A stretch of 64,000 nt of DNA from Berghia stephanieae. Its lineage: Eukaryota > Mollusca > Gastropoda > Nudibranchia > Aeolidiidae. Of the stretch, positions 10,161-22,011 are shown piece after piece (position 1 is the first letter of the stretch; each line of letters begins with the position of its first letter). Position numbers and translations under genes: made by a program. Where the stretch lies: positions 7,688,387-7,752,386 of the forward strand of contig CM067448.1 in assembly GCA_034508935.3 (NCBI GenBank), given 5' to 3'. The notes beneath the pieces were generated by a model. It searched no databases. It had not been told where the DNA came from and worked only from the letters and a program-made list of their open reading frames with translations.

Positions 10161-13100
10161 TCAATCTTTGCTCTCTTCCGTCGGTCCAAACTGCTGCAAA
10201 CCCCAAGTGCAGTCATCTATCTCTTTCTTCAACTTGGTGTATTCGTCCACCAGGAGCTTAAATTCCGCACCGACAGCTCGGTAGGTGCTGACCTGTTGAG
10301 TTGTCATGGCCAACTCTCTCTGGCTGTCTCGTATGGCTTTGTCAAGATGACACCTGAAAGATTGAAAAGGAAAAAACAAAATATATGGTAAAGAAATATA
10401 CACAAAACTGACATCCAGACAAAACGCAGAGATAGGAAAACTTACAAGATGGAAAAAATACACATACACTCTTCAAACCACTACAATCTTAATGGAAATT
10501 AAAAAGTCGGTGGTAAACACCCCAATAATAACAATAATAATAATCTGTCATCTGCATTTTTTGCGGCCGCAAATATCAGGGCGATCCGCAAATTTTGGTA
10601 AATTTCCCAAAATTGGCAAATCGCGTGGCAAATTTTGGGGAAAAAAAAAAGAAGCGAAAACAAAATAACGAAAAAAAAAAAAAACGAAACTTGAGAAATG
10701 TTGCAGCTTTGCCTGGGCCCAAACCAAGGGAAGCTATTCTCTACGGATAATGATCCTTTAAAATCTTTGTAACATCGCTATTTTGTGAATTAATAAATGT
10801 AGCCTCCTTAAATGTAATAAATTGTCTTTTATATATATTTTTTCTGTATCGCGTGTTAATTTTTACTGAAACGCTAAGTTCTCCTCGGCAAATTTTGGTC
10901 TTTTTGGCAAATTTTGGGGGGGGGGTGGGGGGGTTTGGGCAAATTTTAGGTCCCAATTTGGCAAAAAATGCAGATGACATAATAATAATAACAGTTCACA
11001 ATGCTATCTGTCAAAAAAAGATTGTAATAGTGCCTTACAGGCATCATAATTAACCAGTGTGTCAAATTGTTACTGTTGACTTGGGACACCTTTTAAAGCA
11101 TTTTGAGCATATCAAGTAAATAAGCTATTTAAAAGCTCATGCATGTTTAAACTCAATTTAAATTGAATCTTTAGATGTAAACGGCAAATAGGACCCAACA
11201 CAACAAAAGCACTCAAACTTGCCTTATCATTTTCAAAGCAGCCACAGTCTCAGGTGTGTAGGTGTCACTGTCCAACTGCAGGAATGTTAACCTGAAAATA
11301 TATGAGTTGAAATTGAATACAACTCTGGGAGAGGACGTATTCCAGCTTTGTTTGTGGCGATGGTACTGAATATTGCCTCTGTTTTTGTTTTACGGCACTT
11401 GCAAAGCATAAAGATCATATCGGCGCCAGTAAAAAGGAAGAAAATGGGAAAGTAAAAAGTTCTAGAATTACAATTAAAGTACCCAAGAAAAGGTAAGACA
11501 AAGAATTGGTTCAAATAGTAAATAGTAAACAGATGTAGATTCCAAGAGCACACTATCAAAGTGCTTAGTTTGAGACGACCTAAATTCAGACACAAGCACA
11601 AGATCCCACTAAGAGGAAAACACTCAAATGTTGACAAATCATATATGTAAATTCGAAAATTAAACGAACTCACCTGTGATGTTTAATTGAAACTCTGACG
11701 AGTCCAATTCCGAATGGGGAACAAATGAAGAATCACGCCGTGACTGTCAGGCTTTAACGCGTCAGAACAGACATACGGAACAAATGAAACGGGATGGGAC
11801 ACATACATACAAGTATAATCTATAACACTATTATATTATAGTCTAATGCGTTTAGATGATATTTACCAATGGGTGGGCATTTGTTCCCCATTCGGAATTG
11901 GGACTCGTCAGAGTTTCAATTAAACATCACAGGTGAGTTCGTTTAATTTTCGAATTCCGAATTGGGTTACAAATGAAGCTTTAAAGAGTTTGTTATGTCG
12001 TAAATTACGAAATCCACGTAGCAGTACTCATTTGTTGTTCATCCAGTACTGCCCTATTGAAATCCTTTTTCGTTCTCTCCACTAGCTTATGATAAAATTT
12101 TGTAAACGTGGTCTCTGACCTCCATCCTCCCGCTTTCAGTATTATATCAAGTGGAACTCCTTTTGCTAGTAGATGCTGCCGGGGTGGAATGGGGCTTAAA
12201 AATACTGATATCAATGCCAGCTAACTCCATTGTCTTTTTTGTCCATCTCCTCAGGGTATCTCTAGAGATTGCTTCATGTGGCGGTTTTAGGTGTATGAAT
12301 AATTGTTTAGAATTTCTTATAGATTTGGTTCTCTGAATATATTCTCTTATATAAGTAACAGTGCAAATTCTTCTATCAGGAGGATACGCTTTAAGCGTAA
12401 GATCGGATAAGTGGTGATGCGGGGTTGAAGTCTTTAATAAAGTGTGAATTTCCATTTCGTCTATTCGACACGATAAAATTGTTTGTCCTCTGTCCGGTTG
12501 TGAGGAGCATAAGCATGTTAGTTTTGTAACTTAGGTCTTTGAGGCTTAAGGATTTTCAGGGGGACAATTTTTTCAGGAAATCCAAAACTATATTAGGGTC
12601 CCATGTAGACACTGTCCTAGGTAAACTAGAGCTTGGTGAAAAATTCCTTTTAGATAACGCCTGATCATGGGGTGACTACCAATTCAATTGTTTTCAGATT
12701 CTAATATGTCCAAACTGGCAATTGCTGATCTAGCTAAACATAAACTATTGTATCCCAATCCCGTCGAGTAAAGTTCGTGTAAGAATTTTAGTAGTGTTGA
12801 TGCCAACGGCGGAAAGGGATTTTGACTGATTTTATTACAAAATACAAGCCATTTCCTGATGTATGTAGTATATTGTTTTCTGGTATTTCTTCGCCATGAA
12901 TTGATAATGATTTCACTAATTACTTCTGAAATGTTTGCACTTTGGAGAATTTCCCGGACAAGCGGCAGGCTATCATTCTGCTGTTGTGTAATATGGGGTG
13001 AACCTTCTGTTTTGTTACTGGATGATGAAGGTTGGCTTTCTTTGGTAATAGGGGTGGAACATCTGTCAATAAGTTTATGAGTTTTGGAAACCATGGCTGT

Positions 13101-15771
13101 GATTTCCAAACCGGAACAATCATGACACAATCCACTTTTTAGGCTTCTATTTTTTTGTAGGATTCTGATAATTAGATTAAAAGGAGGGAAAATATAAGCA
13201 TATAAATGAGACCAAGAAAATGAAAAAGCATTTATTCTCCATGCGTCTGCATCTTTTTTCCATGAGACATACTGTTCTACTTTATGATTTATTCTACTAG
13301 CAAATAAGTCAACTTGGAAGGGCCCATATTCTGTGTTAACGTCGTCAAAGACAGATTTCTCCAGAGACCACTCTGTTTCAAGCCCTTTTTCTCTACTAGC
13401 TTTGTCCGCTTCAGTATTCTCTTTTCCTGGTATGTGTACTGCTGTGACTGTCATATTTCTCTCTATACACCATAACCATAGTTCTCTGGTTATATTATTG
13501 CATTCTTCTTTCATGCTGCAAGAAATTGGGTTTTTTGTACGAGTTAACACTCCCTCGGGAGATGTTATGGGAACTGTTTTAGTTTTCTCCCCCGCGGGGG
13601 TAGAAAGTTCCCTATTCAAATCTTCAACTTTATCTGGTTCCATTGTTTATTTGAAGTAATAAGAATTTTTTCCTCAAAAGTTTAAATCATTAAGCACCAC
13701 TTTCACAGTGTTAATAATATGAGTTAATAATATGAGTTAACACTCCCTCGGGAGATGTTATGGGAACTGTTTAAGTTTTCTCCCTCGCGGGGGTAGAAAG
13801 TTCCCTGTTCAAATCCTCAACTTTATCCGTTTAGTCGAAGCAATTCTTTAAAAAATTTTTTTCAAAAGTTTAAATCATTAAGCACCACTTTCACAGTTGT
13901 TAATAATATACTCCACTGGGAATTGATATGTCACAGGTCTAATAACAGATTAAAAATCCAATAAGAATAAGGAAAATTAACACAATGGTTTGCATTAAAT
14001 AGACAAAACAAGACGCGTCCAGCCTTCTTGACAGTCGAACGTGAACTGACAGTCACGGCGTGATTCTTCATTTGTAACCCAATTCGGAATTGGGGTACGA
14101 GGTAGAGTAAAACATAATACAGTCCATAACAGAGAGATGATTTACAAGAAAAAGAATATCATCTCCCAAAACTAACTATGCATTCTCCCAGCTAGGATAC
14201 TGGCCAGTGCCAGGACAAAACCAAGTAATTTCATCCAAAGACAAAGACAGAAAGCATGTTGGAAAGAGGATAAAGGGGGATAGAAGACACGGTATGCACC
14301 TCCCTGCCCACTATGGGAGGTCAGGAACCCACCCAGATATTGCCGTTTAGTTAGACGGTCATTTTATTATCTAAAATGAGTTCAGGTCATAAATGACTAA
14401 ATCAACCCTTTTTATACATTCCAGGGAAATATCAAAACAACTTCACTTCTAAATATCTTTTTACAGCTAGTCAAGTTGAAAAAGTATGAAATTTGAGAAA
14501 AGTTGCTGGATACCTTTCCATACATCTGACCATAACTTCATGAAAAATCACCCGATTTACTCTGAAGAACATATTCTTTCAGAAAATGGGGGGGGGGGGG
14601 GGGGATGCAAATCCAAAATGTTCACCTTCCAACTGATTATGTCATGCACTGACAGATATAATTCATTACTTTTTTATTCAGTATCACTTATCACACTTAC
14701 TTGGCTTTGGTACAGTTGGCGACACACCAGGCTTCCATCCAATCTAAGGCAACACTGACACTGACAGACTGAACTTCTAACTTGTGGTAGGCCACGATAC
14801 GCTCCATTGATGACAAGCATTCTAGCAAAGACTGTGAGGAAATAAGAGTCGGCTGTTAGACAGAGCCTACAACTATTCCATATGTCTGCATGGCTGGCAC
14901 ATCTAACGTTTTTCACTTCCCGTTATATCTTCTTTTTTCTCATTGACGTTTGACGTCTTTGACATCTCATTAACTTTAAAGAGCACACTGTCCCAATTTC
15001 TCACAAAAGAGTGAAAATGGAGAGGCTTCGGTGGCAACAATATAAATGGACGTTTCCGGTACAAACCCTTTGTCAGCGCAGCAATAAACAAATTAAGGTG
15101 GAAAACAAATAAAAGAAAATTTTATTTTATTTTTCTGGATTTTAATTGGATAGTAAAAATATTCTAGATGTACAATTAAAAGGACGCGAGGAAAAAGACA
15201 GACATAGGGGAGTGGTTCCAATAGAAAACAGATGTAGATGCCAAGAGCACACTATCCAAGTACTTTGAGAACACCTAAAAGTCTAATCCTGACACAAGCA
15301 CAGCTCCCCACTTAGATGTTTACAAATAATATATAATATGTAAACAAATCACAATACAGTGCATAACAGATGATTTACAAGACAAAAAATATCATCTCCC
15401 AAAATTATATATTTGACTGTTTCCCTCCCAGCCAGGCTAAGGACAAAACCAGGTAAAAGAAAAAGAAAGAAAGCATGTTGGAAAACAAGATATAGGGGGA
15501 TAGAAGACACAGTAAAGTCCTCCCTATCTACTATGGAACCCCACTCAGCCACTTTGTCAGCATGTCTATTTAACTAAAACAGTATTTATTACACTGGATA
15601 ATAACAAGCAATAATCATTTTTTATAATTATTTCCAAATAATGTAAATATTAATTTATTACTCCATTTGTTTTGCAATCTTTTCCCTTTTCAATTTATAG
15701 TGACAATTTTAACTATTTTACAGCGTTGAAATTATTCATATATAAAGCACAACTCTGGCTATGAAACTGTT

Positions 15772-15825
<54 letters not shown>

Positions 15826-16312
15826 CATAATCCCATTATCTATTTATCTTACTGTGTAAATTATAACATGTCTGTACAAAAAAATTCCTTTTAGGAATGC
15901 AATTAAGTATTATTACTATTATCACTCTATTATTATTATTATTATCATCATTTCTATTACTATTATTATTACTAAATTGACCATACCTGATAGTACAACA
16001 GAAAACTGTCTTTCCTCCTCTTCTCACATTTTTGTAGTGTTGCTTTCTCCCTGGACAACTGCTGTTTCTTGTCCTCCACCAGGCGAGGAAGAGAAAAATC
16101 TTCATCAACTTGTCTGTCATCTGCCAGATTGGAATTTCCAAGGCCATGATTCAAACATGTTGCATATAGATAATACAATAAAAATAAATGAGTATACAAA
16201 ATAAAGAAAGAAAGAAAAAGAAAAGAAAAGAAGAAAGAAAGAAAGAAAAAGAAAGAAAGAAAGAAAGAAGAAAGAAAAAGAAAGAAGAAGAAAGAAGAAT
16301 AAAGAAAGAGAG

Positions 16313-16365
<53 letters not shown>

Positions 16366-19300
16366 AACGAAATTGACTTCACTCAGCTCTAGCCATTTTT
16401 GTGATTACTTCTCACCAAATTCTATCAATCAGACCACATAAACGTTTACACAATTTTGTGTGTTGTTATGTTAACCCGGCTGGAAGATGTTGCGAGTATT
16501 TTACATGAACACATAGCATCAAAAAGGATGGCACAAAGTCGAAAGTTACAAGATCTTTTGCCTCTATTTCCTTAAGGGGACATGTAGTGACAATTTTTAT
16601 CAATTTCAGCCTTTAATACCAAAATTGACTTATTTACATTTGAGATATACTTCAAACATTGAAATATCAATTGATACCAGTAACAACATGAAAAAAAAAA
16701 ATGGGTTAAAATTACTTTATTTCGCCCTATAATCAAAACGTAGGTGAATTTCAAGCCCATCAAAAACAACAAAAAACTTCCAATACCAGAATTCTTCCCT
16801 TAGTAAATAAAAATGGTTCCATTAAATCAGCACTTTCATGTCATGGCATAGATTTAGCACTAAAAGTAGAGGGTACGAAATATCACAATATGTATTCATG
16901 CTTTACTTGAAAATTCCCACATCTGACAGTTATCAATCACGAAGGCAGGATAAACTTTCCTAGCCATTTCAGTTTTAACTGCTTTTTTTTCTTGTTATAT
17001 GTATGGGGGTCCCGATAGCTCAGTTGGTAGAGCACTTGCTTCACACACAAAGGGACAGACATCGATCCCGGGTGCAGTTGAGATTTTTTTCTTATCCCCC
17101 TGGCTACCCAAGCAATTAATGGGTAGCTGGATCTATTAGATCTGGTGGAAAGTACTTTGCAACAGATGGATGGAGATGTGGCGCTTTGTATGCCCAAAAT
17201 ATTTGATCTTTCTTGTTTTAATTGTTTTCAATAAGTTTGGCCTTATGTTCATAATGTCACACTTCTTCGTTGGTCGTCTTTTCGGTCCAGCTGATTTTGG
17301 CCATACCACGGAATGTCCACATTTCAAAGGCTTCAATTCGTTTTTCAATGTTTTTACATCACAATGATCTACATTTAACTAATAAGAACAAGTTGCTGTG
17401 TAGAGAGATAATTTGAGTTGTAAATATTTTTTCTGCAGGGTAAGTAAGCCTGCCATTTTGGGAAAATACTGAAAATGGTCGGTAAGGAGAGAGTTAAGCA
17501 TGTTGAGCGTATACTGTGTTATATAAATGCTCGTGTTTATCTTGGTTTAATTTGGACATTACCTTTTAGAGGGCTGAAGAAATCATATAGGTCGTGGTAT
17601 TTCTTGATAAGTCTATCCTCAAGCATCGGTAACACAGCTTTCTGTATTGCTGCTGTATGCTTGATAAAGAAAAAAAAAAGAAAAAGGCAAACAACTGCAT
17701 AAAATATACTACACAACAAAATATTCTATTTTACGTAATCCAATGATGATCTGTTCAGAATATTAAACGACGTTAATTACTTCCATTTAAGCAAAATTCG
17801 AAAATTTGATGATAATAATAGCACATATTTTGACCAAAATAAATATCTTCAATCTTTAACCCTAAAAGAATTAGGAGATGAAGTGCATAGCGGCCAACTT
17901 TTCAAAGAGCTAAAACAGGACACCCTAAAGGGTGCTACCGTCATGACCAAAATGGCAGTATGTTTGAACTATTGTAACCATTATCTAGTTTTTAGAAAAG
18001 TCATTAATTGTCTGTACCTTATCTAAATTACCAGTCAAAAAAGCATAATCCTGGGACATGCCATAACACGTAATCTGTCTATTTTTGTTATAAAATATTT
18101 TTTACTTCTTTTTCTCCAGATTGCATATAATCGGGAGAGTCCTGACTTTATCATTACAGTTGACCGCTATGGCAGTGGATGATATAGACATAACCTGGCA
18201 GCTCGCTGACAGTTGTCTTTCACTTTCTACTTACTTCACCCTGACAGGGGCAAAGGTCATCGACAAATCATCTGCTCATCCTGTCCTGCTTTGTGACATC
18301 TCTTCTTTCCATCTAGTAAAGCCTTCCAACTATCAAAACCTCCTCCAATGCCCTCTTCCAGATTTTTCTAGACTGCCCTCATTTCCCAGCTCCCAATAGA
18401 TTCTGTCAGAGCCCGCCCAGTATTATTCAATTGCAGGCTTTATCAGGGCACAGCCTCGCAATTCTCATCTCCCTCATCTTAATATTTACCCTATTTCTTC
18501 TACGCCTCTCATTTCCCATAGATCTGTATTTCTAATTTTGTCTTGTCATTATATTGTAATATTCTAATTCACTTCTCCATGAATTCTTGTGTTCTTGTTC
18601 AAGCCCGATGTTTCTAAGACCACACAACAACACCCATTTCACACTGGCATTGAACATATTAATTTTTGTTTTCCTTCGTCATAATTTAATCAGAAGACCA
18701 GAATTTATTCAACACAATAAAGGGTGCTCATTAATTTCTCGGAATTGTACTCACTTCATAAGGAAATAATTCCCAAATGGCAGTTTGAACAATTGTAACC
18801 ATGATCTAGTTTTAGAGTCAAAGTCCAATTGACTGTGCGGCTATATGGTCTAGTGGTAAGACACTCGCTTTCGATCGGAAGGACCTGGGTTTGAGCCTGG
18901 CACTCGGCGCATAGTTGAGTCCTTGGAAAAAGACCCTTTACTCACATTCTCTCACCGTACTCAGGTGTAAAAATGAGTACCTGGCCATTAACAGCTTTGT
19001 CTTTGTCCGAAAATTGTAATATCACCTAAAAGGCGTCATGTCCTGTCCTACATGTTAAATGTTGCTGTTGACCAGGGACCCCTTGTAAAGCGCTTTGAGC
19101 ATATTTAGTGGATATTGCGCTCTATAAAGCTCAATTTAACCTCATTTTAAATGACCAGTCAAAAAAGCCCAATCCAGAGACATGCCGGGGTCATTTTACA
19201 GTAATCCCTCAGAGCCATGGGGCCCATGCTCAATAATTTCTTGGAATTGTATTTATCTCCACTTTGTCAGGAAATAATTATCATTGTAATCATTAGGGAA

Positions 19301-22011
19301 AAATTTGGTTTTTTTAAAACAAAAAAAAAAGATTGAGATGCATTTATAACACCCCTTATTTTTGTTCTGATCTTCAATCAGTAAGCTATGCTTTCAACTC
19401 CTTCAGCGCTGAGACTATATTCGCATTTCGGTCACAAAATGACTGACACGTGATTGAGGCAGCATGAGAATGACAAGCTAAGACAAAGCGACATTCGAAT
19501 TTGGCGCAAAATCTCGATTAAAATACCCCCTAGGGCTAATTGAATGTTCTGATGAAAGAAATACCATTGGTTCAAATTATAATACTTTTGCAGAATGTAG
19601 GATTGGCCACATTGTGCGGCAATTGGCAGGTAGAACAGATTCTGCGGCCAATGGCAAAACAAACATGCCTAAACTAATAAATAATGTGAAATTGAATGTA
19701 AGCTTCAATATAATTACAAAAACAGATCAAATGAACGTTTCAGGTTTCCCCTTTATCAACAAAACAAGAATGAAACACTACAGATGAATATGATTTATAT
19801 CCCTTGATCTGTTTTTGTAATTAAATTGAAGCTTACATTCAATTTCACATTGTTATTCCTTTCTTCGAGCAGCAACATTTACATTATGCCTGAACAAAGG
19901 TCATCGACCAGGTCCCTTGAATGTGATTTGAACCATCATTTATGATAATTCTACTTACATGCTTGGTTGGATTGTGTCGGTGGAGATCTTCAAGGCTTAA
20001 CCCGAAAAGATTCAGACTCTGTGATGGAGTGGAGGGCAACGACAAATAATCGGGCAACTCACTGAAGGCCATTGCCTGGGACAGAACCTCTGTAAGCTGT
20101 GGAAGATTGAACTAACAGTTAGATTTTGGACAAATATAATAATTATAATGACACAAATGATGGCTGATTATCTTGCTCTCACAGGAAAGATAGAAGGTAA
20201 AAAGAGTAAAGGTAGACCAAGAAAAACATATATGAATAGTTTGAACAGCTGGGTGACAAAGAAAGAGAAGAGTAATATTAGTTTTCTGAGGTTATCTGAT
20301 CAGAGAGATGAATGGCGTACCATGATCACCGATGTCTGGCACAGAGTTGGTACTTGAAGAAGAAGAATGACACCAAAAAAATCATAAACGTTAATTCAAG
20401 GTTGCCAAGTCAGGAGGCGAAAATTTACTGAACTTTTGCGAAAATTCATTGAACGATCCCTTTCCAAGTGCTGAACTCCAGCAAAAAAGACATTGTGTAC
20501 TGATTTTTTTCCTACTTAGCAGTTGATTGGAAAATATACAGAGGGATTATAACATACTGAATCCCGTAAATATACGGAATATAGGCAACCTTGTTTAATT
20601 AACGACAATTTCTTTGTTTATTCGTCAGACTACCTCTTTATTGTGAAAAAGATTCACTTTACTCAATGGAGAGAAGAAGAAAAAAATTAAATCGATTTTT
20701 CAATCAATAAGGGAAGGCAAAATGTGAATACAACTTTAAATTGACTTTTCACTTCAGTACTAGATTATACTAAGGAAAAGGGTACAATTTGCTTTTATTA
20801 CTCTTCAGCCAAGAAACTGTATGATTAAGCAAATAACAGCACATTACCTGTTCTTCTTCAAGACCGAGGGATCCCTCAACACTCTTCAACTCCATCTCTG
20901 TGACCAACTCCCTCAATTCATGACATGGAATGTGATTCATCAACCAGCCTTGACGGGCGAGCTGGACAGTCTTCTGTGCCTGACGATTGAAATTATAAAG
21001 TGTATCATATTGATGTAATCTCGCATTCCATTGAAATGCCGCACATTTTCCCAATGTCAACAAGGTTGTTTCATCTCTGAAAACCAGGCATTCAATGAAG
21101 ACAGTTTTTTAAAAAGAAAAAAATTGAACTTAAAGAGAAACATCTGCCTGTTTTACATATACTATCATTACTATAAATTGATACACAAATGCTGCGGTAT
21201 ATTTTAAACTTGAAAGCCAGGTCCACTATGAACTAAAATGTGATTTTCTTCTAAAATTCTGATGAAAAAATTCAACCACAACATTTTATAAATAGTAAAT
21301 TTGGCCATAAAATAATATGCATAGATATATCGATAGTAGCTATTCCAAACCACGTAATTTTGTCATCAGCAGGATTTTCCCTCTAAATATCAGCCTTTTA
21401 AAACTGTCGGCGTTTGCTTCATAGTTGAGTTAGGAACATAATTCTAGTAGCACAATTTAAAAGTGTTATTCTTCTTCTTTCTAAAAATATCAAATTTGTT
21501 AGAAAAATAGCGTTCACTTTAGACACCTTTCATAGGACATGTATCATAGGATACCCGTGACTTTAGTTTTTCTCCACTGGATGTTGACCGTCTCTTACCA
21601 TTTCTAATTCTTTCTTTGTGTTGACAGTAACGCCATCTGGTGCCAGCCTGCTGGACAAGATTCGTAACAACTGATAGAACTTGGGATTTTTCTCCAGCAC
21701 ATCCTCATTAATATGAATCGGTAAAGAATCTGGAAATCGATAAAATAAGAATAATTATTATTATCAACATCAAAATTGTCATTCATATATAGTATATAGG
21801 GTCACTGTTACTATTATTCAATAAAGTACAAATTATACTACATTTTAACTAAGCAAGTCTAGTCAATCAAATTAATAGAACTTTCATAACATATAATACC
21901 AGAGCCCTCTAAGTACCAAAGGCACATCGCTAGTGACTTACAAAGAACAATGTTAATTGATGGACTGATGGTAGTCTGATTCCATCCTGTAGATAGGTGC
22001 ATATCAGCCAT
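10161..22011 (-). CDS. HAUS4: HAUS augmin-like complex subunit 4, nine exons
   Basis: HAUS4 is a subunit of augmin, which sits on spindle microtubules and recruits gamma-tubulin for branching nucleation. Coding exons in order: 21942-22011 (start MADMHLSTGW), 21599-21729, 20848-21076, 19959-20096, 17563-17659, 15987-16120, 14701-14831, 11223-11291, 10161-10353 (stop TGA). Total is about 397 residues; human HAUS4 is about 363. Recognised blocks include INEDVLEKNPKFYQLL, FGLSLEDL, the coiled-coil DKKQQLSREKATLQKCEKR, LLECLSSMERI, LDSDTYT and GAEFKLLVDEYTKLKKEI, all in the family order. Splice sites fit GT-AG with matching phases, with two exceptions. Intron 8 begins AAG|GCAAGT, a GC donor that is needed to keep the frame. 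The exon 2/3 junction is two bases out of phase by my reading. Introns hold many repeats, but no exon is interrupted. Confidence 0.88.
10546..10979. mobile_element. MITE with 18-bp terminal inverted repeats (HAUS4 intron 8)
   Basis: The left end gtcatctgcattttttgc is matched in inverted form by the right end gcaaaaaatgcagatgac. The inside is AT-rich, with repeated gcaaattttgg motifs. Flanks are aataat repeats, so a target duplication cannot be read. Confidence 0.7.
11020..11150 (+). repeat. SINE-a 3' tail fragment
   Basis: It matches the 3' part of the tRNA-derived SINE at 18832-19141 (gttgctgttgacc and gagcatat blocks, then aaaagctcat), with about 20 percent divergence by eye. It lies in HAUS4 intron 8. 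Confidence 0.5.
11372..11653 (-). repeat. Repeat E, left part, split by a DIRS insertion
   Basis: Its sequence matches the 3' half of the ~490-bp family E seen at 41266-41757. The remaining part of the same copy resumes at 14102, so the DIRS fossil between them inserted into an existing E copy. Confidence 0.7.
11654..14101 (-). mobile_element. DIRS-type tyrosine-recombinase retroelement (fossil)
   Basis: Minus-strand coding remains include an RNase H-like part (IPGKENTEADKASRE) followed by a tyrosine recombinase part with a core-binding region (SWRRNTRKQY) and a catalytic region (HLLAKGVPL...GGW). That order is typical of DIRS elements. The reverse transcriptase and gag parts are missing. 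Terminal repeats are of the inverted DIRS kind: sequence around 11655-11735 recurs inverted at 11882-11960, and part of it again at 14035-14097. It is a shortened, broken copy with a few frame breaks. It lies in HAUS4 intron 7. The terminal repeats are well preserved, suggesting moderate age. Confidence 0.8.
14102..14335 (-). repeat. Repeat E, right part (same copy as 11372-11653)
   Basis: It resumes the E sequence at acataatacagtccataaca and carries the 5' block with ctccctgcccactatgggag. A G-run of about 18 lies further on at 14587-14604. Confidence 0.7.
15165..15546 (-). repeat. Repeat E copy (HAUS4 intron 6)
   Basis: An almost full-length reverse copy of family E, including the blocks agcacactatccaagtac and gggatagaagacac. 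Confidence 0.65.
15773..15822. repeat. (TA)n microsatellite
   Basis: About 25 uninterrupted TA units in HAUS4 intron 6. Confidence 0.95.
16200..16364. repeat. Purine-rich (GAAA/GA)n tract
   Basis: Mixed GAAAG units end in a pure (GA)n run of about 44 bases. It lies 80 bp from HAUS4 exon 6, on the acceptor side of that exon (minus strand). On the transcribed strand this is a long polypyrimidine tract upstream of the acceptor. Confidence 0.9.
17003..17161 (+). repeat. tRNA-derived SINE, family b (5' part)
   Basis: It starts with a tRNA-like head: A box tagctcagttggtagagc and B-box-like gatcccgggtg. The family-specific body follows (gctggatctattagatctgg). Reverse-strand copies of the same family lie at 37350, 38840 and 55300. 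In HAUS4 intron 5. Confidence 0.8.
17430..17497 (+). mobile_element. MITE F right-end fragment
   Basis: The right end of family F (gaaaatggtcggtaaggaga then gagttaa), cut off on the left. Full copies are at 36981 and 53494. Confidence 0.5.
18832..19141 (+). repeat. tRNA-derived SINE, family a
   Basis: The head is tRNA-like: tatggtctagtggtaagac (A box) and gggtttgagcc (B box). The body contains ctcaggtgtaaaaatgagta. The tail ends gcgctctataaagctcaatt. Full copies are at 35266 and 50038. In HAUS4 intron 4. Confidence 0.85.
19681..19856. mobile_element. Foldback MITE, ~50-bp arms
   Basis: Arm 19681-19730 is repeated inverted at 19804-19856 with one or two small differences; about 73 bp lie between. 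In HAUS4 intron 4. Class not determined. Confidence 0.7.
20138..20368 (+). mobile_element. LINE 3'-end fragment (HAUS4 intron 3)
   Basis: The open frame 20148-20357 reads GKKSKGRPRKTY followed by RDEWRTMITDVW, the usual C-terminal end of LINE reverse transcriptase proteins. It is followed by a gaagaagaag tail. Similar short words (aatgacac) flank both ends at about 20146 and 20367, a possible target duplication. It is 5'-truncated and antisense to HAUS4. Confidence 0.7.
20397..20593. mobile_element. MITE with 10-bp TIRs (197 bp)
   Basis: The ends caaggttgcc and ggcaaccttg are exact inverted repeats. The termini recall hAT-like MITEs such as that at 29248. No clean 8-bp duplication was found. 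In HAUS4 intron 3. Confidence 0.55.

Noticed and set aside
12684-13643. Treating the 319-residue frame in HAUS4 intron 7 as a host gene
   Set aside because: Its RNase H-like and recombinase parts and the flanking inverted repeats identify it as part of a DIRS fossil.
16188-16382. Lysine/arginine-rich and serine/leucine-rich open frames
   Set aside because: They are translations of a GA/GAAA microsatellite.
17003-17075. A tRNA gene (A box tagctcagttggtagagc)
   Set aside because: The tRNA-like head continues directly into the body of a SINE family with several copies in the window, and the acceptor stem is missing.
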